A stretch of DNA of 11,767 nucleotides from DAOTVS01 sp034436375 (GTDB lineage: Bacteria; Chloroflexota; Anaerolineae; SpSt-313): assembly GCA_034436375.1 (NCBI GenBank), contig DAOTVS010000351.1:1-11767 (forward strand), read 5' to 3'. Of this stretch, positions 1 through 5,590 are shown in pieces. Every line of letters starts with the position of its first letter. Positions within the stretch are counted from its first letter, which is position 1. The notes beneath the pieces were generated by a model. The model ran no database searches and was not told the DNA's origin. It saw only the letters and a list, made by a program, of their open reading frames with translations. A program made the position numbers and the translations under genes.

Positions 1-520
1 GGGCCAGCACTTCATCCCTGGGCACCCCCAGCCAAGCTGAGATCACCCTATAGTTGCGGGTGAGCAGGCGGTGGTTGTACACCAGGTGCGGCAATATTGC
101 CTTGCCCAGCCCCAGAGAGGCGGGCTGGAGATTGGCTATGGCATCGGCGACCGCACCGGGGACCCTGGCCGTCATCTCAGCCAAATAAGCTTCGTCGAGG
201 CCGCCGCCACCCAGCACGGGGGCAGTCTGTGGGGCGCCACGGGTATGCGAGCAGACCACCAGCACCGCTTCGGGCAAGAGCCCTGTGCGCTGGCAGATGG
301 CCGCTGTGAGGCGCTCAGCGGCCACCGGCGCCAGGCCATAGAGGTCCAAAGTCACGGATGCCCAAGTCGTCTCGCCGCTTCGCAACACCAAAGCCCGGGC
401 ATATAGGGGGGTACGTATCCCCTGCGCCTGCCGTTGGTGCAACTCGCCAGCTAGCAGGACCCCGACCCGGGGGGAAATCTCACACTCCGATACGCCCGCG
501 TGCAAGCGTCTGTCGGTCAT
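1..520 (-). CDS. Neutral/alkaline ceramidase-like protein, C-terminally truncated by window edge
   Basis: The reverse strand is open from the ATG at 520 to the window edge, giving 173 N-terminal residues; the rest lies outside. An ATG at 523 directly before it is also possible, but the G-rich Shine-Dalgarno stretch at 527-531 is better spaced from 520. The protein resembles its upstream neighbour and the N-terminal domain of the neutral ceramidase family (hydrolases that cut amide bonds using one metal ion). It shares an N-terminal 'hAGV' stretch, the CSHT segment near residues 90-93, and a region ending VYNHR-LLTRNY that parallels FNRRR-YTRNY in the neighbour. No signal peptide is seen. The second His of the usual His-x-His metal motif is Arg here (CSHTR, R94, codon at 239-241), so catalysis may be altered or lost. 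It starts 11 bases after the neighbour's stop, so it is the last visible gene of the operon. The family call is fairly secure; the substrate is unknown. Confidence 0.72.
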   Translation of the reverse strand, partial: MTDRRLHAGVSECEISPRVGVLLAGELHQRQAQGIRTPLYARALVLRSGETTWASVTLDLYGLAPVAAERLTAAICQRTGLLPEAVLVVCSHTRGAPQTAPVLGGGGLDEAYLAEMTARVPGAVADAIANLQPASLGLGKAILPHLVYNHRLLTRNYRVISAWLGVPRDEVLA

Positions 521-531
521 CATCAACCCCC

Positions 532-1848
532 TCAAGCCCAGTAGAGCTCGTTGAGGAGCTCTACCACCTTGTCGACCATAAAGTAGCCGCCCTCCCGGCC
601 GATGCGAGCGTTGAGGGTCGGCCAGACCTCATAGGAGCCGCCCAGGAACGCCTGGCGGGTGGCCACGTAGCCCGCATAATCGTTGGTGTAAGAGGCCACG
701 TAGGTGCGGCGGAAGGGCGACCGTTCCTTGATCATCATCTGGAATTCGACAAACATCTCGCCCGCCAGGCCCACAAGAGCGGCTTGGCCCAGCCGAAGGA
801 CCTGCACGTCGGTCTGGTAGGTCTTGCGCTCCTTCTCCTCGGTCTGGAAGCGAGCGACCTCGAGGGGGCCATAGTCGGTCCAGCCAGGTAGCTTGGACTC
901 GATATCATGCTTCCACCAGTACTGACTGGTATCGCGCTGGGCAAAGAAGAGCTCGGCTTTGCGCCCCCCAAGTTTGACCTCGGGCAGGGTGCAAGCCTCA
1001 CGATAGATGGCCACGATGGCGCTGGCCACCCCGTCGGTCGCCTTCTCAAGCCCGCCCGGCTGGCCATAGTCAAAGTAGTTGGTGTTGCCGCTGCAGCCAG
1101 GGGTGTAGAGAGTGGGAACATGCTCGCCCAGCCGCTCATCGAGGGCGTGCTGCACCGTGTAGGGCAGGTCTGCAGAGTACTGGTCGCCAAAGTGGAACGA
1201 GTTGTGACCGGTGAGGTTCCACAGCATGGCCAGCGGCCGGTACCGGCTGTCGCGCACTACGAACAGGCCGAAATCAGGGTCGATGGGCCCCTCCGGCTTG
1301 TAGGCCTGGTCCGGGGGGATCTTCATCCAATGGGTCCATACGCCATAATTGCGGGTGTACCGGCGGCGGTTGAAGATCAGCCAGGGCAGGTCGGCGGTCA
1401 CCACACCCAGTGAAGCCTCCTGCAAGCGGCCTTTCGCCTCGGCCACAGCCGCACCGATGGTATCGACCACCACATCGACCCAGGCCCGCTCACGCGCCGC
1501 CGCTGCATCGTCAAAGGCCGGGTTGAAGAACTTGCGGTAGACATGCAGCGTGGGCTCCATAGAGGGCGCCACGTGAGTGTGTGAGCAGGTGAGCATGATT
1601 CCCTCAGTGGGGATGCCCGAGCGCTCACTGGCCAATTGAGCGGCGCGCTGCGCATCGGGCCGGTCGATGCCCATCATATCGAGAGTAACAACAGCCACCT
1701 CGGCCTCGCCGTTGGCCATCACCAGCGCCTTGACAAAGAGGGGTGTGAGGTAACCCTTCGCAAAAGGCGCCCCATCGCCCGTCGCCAACCCCAGAGGGGG
1801 TTTCATCTCCCTCTCGGCCACACCAGCCAAAAGCTGACCTGCCCTCAT
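532..1848 (-). CDS. Neutral/alkaline ceramidase-like hydrolase (cytoplasmic)
   Basis: This 438-residue protein belongs to the neutral/alkaline non-lysosomal ceramidase N-terminal-domain family. The visible landmarks are CSHTH (88-92), NLTGH (211-215), SADLP (225-229), GCSGNTN (251-257, where ceramidases carry the active-site Ser), LAGE (361-364) and YTNDYAGYV (387-395). Together these supply the His-x-His, third His, Glu and Tyr expected for a mononuclear zinc site. It is shorter than true ceramidases (about 600-700 residues), because the C-terminal immunoglobulin-like domain is missing, and it has no signal peptide. A cytosolic role on a small amide or ester is therefore more likely than sphingolipid hydrolysis. 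The ATG at 1848 is chosen because GGAGGT stands six bases upstream; a frame extending to 1899 would overlap the preceding gene and has no homologous look. The gap to the UroD-like gene is 13 bases, and the Shine-Dalgarno almost touches that gene's stop. Family confident, reaction unknown. Confidence 0.82.
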   Translation of the reverse strand: MRAGQLLAGVAEREMKPPLGLATGDGAPFAKGYLTPLFVKALVMANGEAEVAVVTLDMMGIDRPDAQRAAQLASERSGIPTEGIMLTCSHTHVAPSMEPTLHVYRKFFNPAFDDAAAARERAWVDVVVDTIGAAVAEAKGRLQEASLGVVTADLPWLIFNRRRYTRNYGVWTHWMKIPPDQAYKPEGPIDPDFGLFVVRDSRYRPLAMLWNLTGHNSFHFGDQYSADLPYTVQHALDERLGEHVPTLYTPGCSGNTNYFDYGQPGGLEKATDGVASAIVAIYREACTLPEVKLGGRKAELFFAQRDTSQYWWKHDIESKLPGWTDYGPLEVARFQTEEKERKTYQTDVQVLRLGQAALVGLAGEMFVEFQMMIKERSPFRRTYVASYTNDYAGYVATRQAFLGGSYEVWPTLNARIGREGGYFMVDKVVELLNELYWA

Positions 1849-1861
1849 GCCTGTACCTCCA

Positions 1862-3037
1862 TTATACCAGTGGGTAGCTTCCCGTCTCTCGCCAGGCATC
1901 GATCATCGCCTGGACGTTGGTCCATGGGGTGTGTTTCCCCAACTGATCCACAGCATAGAGCACAAAACCACCACCCGGCCCCAGAATCCGGATAGCCTCC
2001 TCTGTGGCCCGGGAAACCTCCTCGGAAGTGCCCATGCCCACGGTGATGGCTCCGTTCAGGCCGCCCCACAGGCACACCCTGCCGCCGAGGAGCTTTCTGA
2101 CCTCGCTCAGATTGGCCTTGCCCTGTACCGGGTCCACTCCCACCAGGCTATCCAGGCCCATGGCCAGGATATCGCTGGCCAGGGGAAGCCAGGAGGTCGT
2201 GATAATGTAGCTGAACAGGGCCCCCGCCTGGCGAGCCAGGCGCACCATCCGTTCCAGCCGCGGGCGGAGCATCCGCCGGTAGTTGCGCGGCGTCCAGAAA
2301 TCGGTCGACTCGTACCAGGCCGAGTGGACGATCACCTCCACCCCCTCGGCCAGGAGGAGCTCCATGCGCACCATCTCCCACCGGCAGATCATCTCCAGGA
2401 GCTCTTCCACAAAGTCGGGCTCCTCCATCTGTTTCAAGAGCAGGGCCTCCGTGCCCAAAAGCCAGAGGGCCGCATCACCCAGGGCCGTCCAGCCGCCTTC
2501 CAGCACGACCCCCAGCCGCCCGGCCTCTCGCCGCAAGCGGGCCGCCTCCGCCCGGAACTCGGCCAGTTGCTCGCGCGTCGGGTCGGCCAGGAGATATTGC
2601 AGCCGCGGCAGGTCCGCGGGCCCCTTGACCGGGAATTCAATGGCGCGGGAGATGTTGTGATCGCTGAAGAGGCGCACATCGCGGCCAAAGGGCCAATCCT
2701 CCGTCTCGCGCACCTCCTGGCGCAGCATCCCCGCAGGTGTGTCATATTCCTTGATCAGGATTGGATAACGCTCGCCAGCCGGCTCCTGCCGGCGCACACG
2801 GATCGCCACCCCTGCCACCCGGTTCACATCATAGTGCTCGGTCTTGTTCAGGGGCGGCTGCAGCAGGAGCGTATCGTCCAGCCCCAGCCCCAAGACGCCC
2901 TCAGCCCGCTCCACCTGATCATGGTAGTGGAAAGGGATATCCTGATTGCGCCACAGGTTCCAGAGCGGCACATGGTCTGGCTCCTGCCGGCGCATGGCAG
3001 TGAGCAGCCGCTCGCGCGATGACAACCGTGTGTTCAT
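1862..3037 (-). CDS. UroD-superfamily protein, not the haem enzyme
   Basis: The 391 residues form a uroporphyrinogen decarboxylase-like TIM barrel. It opens with the superfamily hallmark SSRERLLTAMRRQEPDHVPL (6-25), and later shows VIVHSAWYESTDFWTP (235-250), the GLDSLVGVDP segment (294-303) and LWGGLN (323-328) near the end of the barrel. The N-terminal motif of true HemE (PvWfMRQAGRY) is absent, so it is not haem biosynthetic. At 277-285, where MtaA/CmuA-type cobalamin methyltransferases carry a metal-binding His-x-Cys, the sequence reads SYIITTSWL, so zinc-dependent methyl transfer is also doubtful. Uncharacterised members of this type are common in carbohydrate and aromatic catabolism clusters. 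The start at 3037 overlaps the previous gene's stop (ATGA), indicating translational coupling with the pyruvate-kinase-like gene. The reaction is unknown; a role on a small carboxylated or methylated metabolite is an inference only. Confidence 0.85.
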   Translation of the reverse strand: MNTRLSSRERLLTAMRRQEPDHVPLWNLWRNQDIPFHYHDQVERAEGVLGLGLDDTLLLQPPLNKTEHYDVNRVAGVAIRVRRQEPAGERYPILIKEYDTPAGMLRQEVRETEDWPFGRDVRLFSDHNISRAIEFPVKGPADLPRLQYLLADPTREQLAEFRAEAARLRREAGRLGVVLEGGWTALGDAALWLLGTEALLLKQMEEPDFVEELLEMICRWEMVRMELLLAEGVEVIVHSAWYESTDFWTPRNYRRMLRPRLERMVRLARQAGALFSYIITTSWLPLASDILAMGLDSLVGVDPVQGKANLSEVRKLLGGRVCLWGGLNGAITVGMGTSEEVSRATEEAIRILGPGGGFVLYAVDQLGKHTPWTNVQAMIDAWRETGSYPLV

Positions 3038-3642
3038 AACGGCTTACAGAGGATCTCTTTGATCAGCAAGCGCTTCTCTGGATCCTGGCTGAGTAGATGG
3101 TTCGGGAACGTGGCCCGAACCACAATGGCCGTATCGGCCCCCCGCCCCGTGCCGCCGACGGCGATGACCTCCTGATAGGGCGCAAGGAAGCCGCCGGCGA
3201 CAGCCATCAGCACAACCTCCACAGCCACCTTGAGTCCCTGCCCGAAGGCATAGAGCGTCTCACGCACGATCTCCTCGGCGGACGGCCCTCGCAGGCGGCT
3301 GGAGTCGAGCACGGAGCTGTGCAGGAGATAAGGGATGTGATCGGCCACGGTGACCCCTTTGGCCTCAAGCGCAGCCTTCGTATCCGCTGTCAGGAACGGA
3401 TAAGGCGTCTTGTTATCCCACTCCTTGGCCAGGGGTGACTCGCTCACCGCGATGATCGTCAGCCCCTTCCGCCCGATGAGAGCATCGGCGAAGGCGTGAG
3501 CCGTGTAGCCAGTGGTCGAGGCAATGACTACAGCCTTGAGGTCGCCCTCCTCCAGCCGCTGAACGACGGCCCGCACCACCCCAGCGGTGTTCTTCTTGCC
3601 TGGGTGACTGAAATAGATAGAGGTCTTCGCCATCTCCGTCAT
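3034..3642 (-). CDS. Stand-alone pyruvate kinase C-terminal (alpha/beta) domain-like protein
   Basis: This 203-residue protein matches the pyruvate kinase alpha/beta (C-terminal) domain family in its stand-alone form. It starts KTSIYFSHPGKKNT, followed by KAVVIASTTGYTAHAFADAL, which is the pattern of these proteins: a Rossmann-like beta-alpha-beta with the STTG loop. It ends with VIAVGGTGRGADTAIVVRA, a second glycine-rich loop. The catalytic TIM barrel and B domain of pyruvate kinase are absent, so it cannot make pyruvate from phosphoenolpyruvate. In full-length kinases this domain holds the allosteric site, and here it probably binds a phosphorylated small molecule (inference). The ATG at 3642 is preferred (GGAGG four bases before it); an ATG at 3633 is a second option. 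A frame running further upstream to 3891 lies inside the preceding gene and is composition noise. It follows the ASRT-like gene by 34 bases and its stop overlaps the next start by four. Confidence 0.75.
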   Translation of the reverse strand: MTEMAKTSIYFSHPGKKNTAGVVRAVVQRLEEGDLKAVVIASTTGYTAHAFADALIGRKGLTIIAVSESPLAKEWDNKTPYPFLTADTKAALEAKGVTVADHIPYLLHSSVLDSSRLRGPSAEEIVRETLYAFGQGLKVAVEVVLMAVAGGFLAPYQEVIAVGGTGRGADTAIVVRATFPNHLLSQDPEKRLLIKEILCKPL

Positions 3643-3676
3643 GCTGCCTCCACTGCCGCAGTCCTGCGGGGCGCAA

Positions 3677-4399
3677 TCAGGCCAGTGGACCCGGCACGCA
3701 GGGCACCGACCAGTAGCACATCTTCTCCAGGCTGTTGTACCATTGGACCACGCGTTGCCACTGCACCGCCACCGGCCGATCTGCCCGGAAATGGACGCCA
3801 TAGTGAGCATTGCGCCGGGCGATATCGTCCATGTGGAGCACCTTGAGCTGCCGCGCGGGTACGACCGTGGGGTGCTCGACCACATCGTCATAGTGCAGAG
3901 CCAGGGTTACCTGCGCCGGCTGCTCGCCTGGGTTGAGGACAAACGCATACTCCGACTCTCGCACATAGATGCTCTCAGGGTTATCAATGACGATACCATC
4001 GGCCAGGTACCAATCCTGCGCCAGCCGAGGGATAGCCATATACGAGAGGGCGCACTCGCGGATACCCAGAGGAGATTGGGTCTTGGCGTCGGGAGCATAA
4101 TTGTTCAAGGTCACATTCCAGCCCACTGTGGACTGGCACGCTATGGGCTCTGTGCTCTCTACCTGCATGGCAAAGCGTACGCCCGGCTGGATGGGCCACT
4201 TGCTGTAGTTGGACTCGGTGCTCTTGCCCGCCGGGGCCTTTTGCGTAAAGGTCAGCGGCTCACCTTTCTCAAAGAACAGGGTAATCTTGAGCTCGGCATC
4301 GCGTGACCCGGGGTTGAAAGCCAGCAGGTGGCCGAACTCCCCAAAGCCGTGAGCCTCATCCAGCAGATAGTTATGATCTAGCAGGTAATAGGTGTACAT
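3677..4399 (-). CDS. Tandem ASRT-like (sensory rhodopsin transducer superfamily) beta-sandwich protein
   Basis: The 240 residues contain two copies of one domain, about 3-95 and 129-235. Copy 1 reads LLAFNPGSRDAELKITLFF, then APAGKSTESNYSK, then FAMQVESTEPIACQSTVGW. Copy 2 reads YAFVLNPGEQPAQVTLALHY, then VPARQLKVLHMDD, then VHFRADRPVAVQWQRVVQW. Both follow the Anabaena sensory rhodopsin transducer pattern (a W/Y-x-hADG start, a cVLN-G-A strand pair, a VPAR turn, and a 'dfas-vPivvQ' end). ASRT itself is a single domain of about 125 residues, so this is a double version. Comparative work on the superfamily has proposed small-molecule, probably sugar, binding and regulation of sugar operons. 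The present context (GH4, sugar isomerase, aminotransferase) fits that. There is no signal peptide or membrane segment, so it should be cytosolic. The ATG at 4399 has GGAGG five bases upstream. It is the first gene after the 358-base structured gap. Superfamily membership is judged by eye; a general beta-sandwich lectin-like fold is the main alternative. Confidence 0.68.
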   Translation of the reverse strand: MYTYYLLDHNYLLDEAHGFGEFGHLLAFNPGSRDAELKITLFFEKGEPLTFTQKAPAGKSTESNYSKWPIQPGVRFAMQVESTEPIACQSTVGWNVTLNNYAPDAKTQSPLGIRECALSYMAIPRLAQDWYLADGIVIDNPESIYVRESEYAFVLNPGEQPAQVTLALHYDDVVEHPTVVPARQLKVLHMDDIARRNAHYGVHFRADRPVAVQWQRVVQWYNSLEKMCYWSVPCVPGPLA

Positions 4400-4435
4400 C
4401 CTGTCCTCCCTTTCTCAGCTCGGCGACAGAATCGC

Positions 4436-4471
4436 AAGGCGGCAGGACCAGAACAACTGGCCTGCCGCCTT
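4436..4471. repeat. Long perfect-armed hairpin upstream of the ASRT-like gene
   Basis: AAGGCGGCAGG (4436-4446) pairs perfectly with CCTGCCGCCTT (4461-4471). Inside it CCAG (4448-4451) pairs with CTGG (4457-4460) around a five-base AACAA loop, leaving only A4447 unpaired. The result is a 15-pair stem. No T-run follows on either strand, so it does not look like an ordinary intrinsic terminator. It lies about 25 bases before the Shine-Dalgarno of the ASRT-like gene and could act as an attenuator, an mRNA stabiliser after processing, or a protein-binding dyad. Confidence 0.7.
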
Positions 4472-4522
4472 GGATCTTGGGTATAGACGTCCTGTGGAGC
4501 AAGCAGACTTCAGCGTACTGCG

Positions 4523-4548
4523 CTGTAGCAATGGGTGTTGCGCTACAG
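4523..4548. repeat. Inverted repeat CTGTAGC/GCTACAG with extended and alternative pairing
   Basis: CTGTAGC (4523-4529) is the exact inverse of GCTACAG (4542-4548). Inside, GCAA (4528-4531) can alternatively pair with TTGC (4538-4541) around a six-base loop. Outside, GCGT (4513-4516) can pair with ACGC (4549-4552). The left arm can instead join a competing hairpin CAGCG/CGCTG (4511-4515 with 4521-4525). Mutually exclusive folds like this are typical of switchable leaders, but they also occur by chance in GC-rich DNA. Confidence 0.5.
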
Positions 4549-4719
4549 ACGCTTTCTCACAGGTCGAGATAATCAAGCTCGGCATTGGGCTTGCAAGGCA
4601 GAGAGCACTACTTTTCGACCCCAAGACAGCGCTACTAGCCATCGCTTGCCTCCCGAGTCGGCGACCGCCGCACCTTGCTTAGCGTCAGGTCTGGCTTGCC
4701 GCATCTTGTGGCGAGCCCC

Positions 4720-4740
4720 GGGTGGTACGCTGCACCACCC
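4720..4740. repeat. Inverted repeat GGGTGGT/ACCACCC after the isomerase gene
   Basis: A perfect 7-base dyad with a 7-base spacer begins 17 bases after the stop codon of the isomerase gene on the minus strand. It could be a weak transcription end or an RNA 3'-end stabiliser that partly insulates the upstream four genes from the downstream five. No T-tract follows it in the direction of transcription. Confidence 0.5.
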
Positions 4741-4757
4741 CAATAGATAACTACCGA

Positions 4758-5567
4758 CTAGACATCTTTGATCAGCTCGAGGTCAGGGAATGTCGTCCAG
4801 AACAAGCCCGGATCAGTCAGGAAGGACCAGCTTTGCCCTCGTGTGCGCACAAAGGCCGTGTAAAGAGGCTCCGCAGCCGTCAGATCCAGCGCCGGATAGT
4901 CTCCCATCTCCAGTTTGTGGAGGGGCGGCACAGAAGCATAGGTCGGGTTGGCGATGAAGTGCGGCTGCCCATCCTCCGCCACTTCCAGGTAGGCCGCCCC
5001 CCGAGTGCGCCGGAAACGCTCGTAATCTCCAGTGACCCCCAGAGCGATCACATCGGAAAAAAGCAGAGGCTCATCGCCGGGGTTGATCGTGCAATGATCC
5101 AGGCCGGGGGGAAAGATGACCTTCTGGCCTGCTTTGGCCTCGACATAGAAGGCCTTGCTCGCCGTGGGCCCAGTGGGATCGAGGGTCTGGAAGAAGAAAT
5201 GCGCGGTGCCTGTAACAACCTCGCACACCTCAGCCCAGGTCAGGCCGCTCCTGGGCTCTACGCTGTGCAGATGGCCAAAAGTCTTGACGTATTCGCGGCC
5301 CAGCCGGCGGGGCGGCACCAGAGTCAGCTCATAGCGAAAGGGCAGCCTGGCCAGGTGGGCGCCGTCCTGCCGCAGGTAGACGCCATTATCCATGTAATAG
5401 GCCACTGCATGAGAGCCGCGGCAGGCCTCCGGATCCAGGGCCACCGGCGTGAGAGCATCGACCGGGCGCTCTCTGTGCTCGTCGACCACCACCTCGGGCC
5501 CAAAGGCCAGTAGCCCCTGCTCATCCAGGGCAATCGGCAATCCACTCAGGGCTGAAAGATCGCGCAT
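4758..5567 (-). CDS. Archaeal-type (cupin) glucose-6-phosphate isomerase
   Basis: This 269-residue protein interconverts glucose 6-phosphate and fructose 6-phosphate, if it keeps the family's usual activity. It carries the cupin core of archaeal phosphoglucose isomerase: LTLVPPRRLGREYVKTFGHLHS (81-102), AEVCEVVTG (112-120), then IFPPGLDHCTINPGDEPLLF (151-170). The four metal ligands expected from the Pyrococcus enzyme are present as H99, H101, E113 and H158. It is longer than the archaeal enzymes (about 190 residues), with extra N- and C-terminal segments. The ATG at 5567 is chosen for its GGAGG four bases upstream and its start MRDLSALSGLP. An ATG at 5609 would overlap the previous gene's end. 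It lies 23 bases after the GH4 gene, a pairing that suits production of a hexose phosphate followed by entry into glycolysis. Because it sits in a peripheral operon, it may act on a modified or other sugar phosphate. Confidence 0.85.
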   Translation of the reverse strand: MRDLSALSGLPIALDEQGLLAFGPEVVVDEHRERPVDALTPVALDPEACRGSHAVAYYMDNGVYLRQDGAHLARLPFRYELTLVPPRRLGREYVKTFGHLHSVEPRSGLTWAEVCEVVTGTAHFFFQTLDPTGPTASKAFYVEAKAGQKVIFPPGLDHCTINPGDEPLLFSDVIALGVTGDYERFRRTRGAAYLEVAEDGQPHFIANPTYASVPPLHKLEMGDYPALDLTAAEPLYTAFVRTRGQSWSFLTDPGLFWTTFPDLELIKDV

Positions 5568-5590
5568 CACGCCTCCAATCGTAGCCTGGC

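Larger units (their letters stand above)
4400..4757. other. 358-base non-coding gap in the operon, with three inverted repeats
   Basis: No convincing gene is seen here. The short open frames on both strands are compositionally random and lack family resemblance. The region separates the isomerase gene (stop at 4758) from the ASRT-like gene (start at 4399), while every other gap in the cluster is 57 bases or less. It contains inverted repeats at 4436-4471, 4523-4548 and 4720-4740, several scattered CTTGC/GCAAG words, and repeated GCGCTGTAGC-like words. No good sigma-70 promoter is seen toward the ASRT-like gene; TATACC on the minus strand near 4480-4485 lacks a proper -35. It may be a structured leader or processing region, a degraded gene, or an unrecognised small RNA. 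Confidence 0.55.

Noticed and set aside
1847..3022. A 391-codon open frame on the plus strand
   Set aside because: It is the antisense shadow of the UroD-superfamily gene, with a composition unlike a folded protein; the minus-strand frame has clear family motifs, a coupled start and a Shine-Dalgarno.
1862..3037. Haem-pathway uroporphyrinogen decarboxylase (hemE)
   Set aside because: The N-terminal porphyrin-binding motif is missing and no haem gene is nearby; only the fold family is supported.
3643..3891. N-terminal extension of the pyruvate-kinase-like protein up to an ATG at 3891
   Set aside because: The extension overlaps the ASRT-like gene in another frame and is Trp/Ser/Arg/Cys-rich noise; the start at 3642 has its own GGAGG.
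4436..4471. Intrinsic transcription terminator
   Set aside because: The stem is strong, but no T-run follows on either strand, so it is reported only as a hairpin.
4485..4491. A second GntR operator (GACGTCT on the minus strand in the gap)
   Set aside because: It is a single short word with no partner half-site or palindrome, so chance explains it.
4392..4682. Small open frames in the gap (plus 4392-4682 and minus 4415-4642)
   Set aside because: They have no Shine-Dalgarno worth naming, no family resemblance and a random-looking composition, and they run through the hairpins.
4720..4728. GGGTGGTAC on the plus strand, similar to the T-box antiterminator core
   Set aside because: The rest of the T-box core is absent, the bases belong to a simple local dyad, and no plus-strand gene follows; the next genes are antisense.
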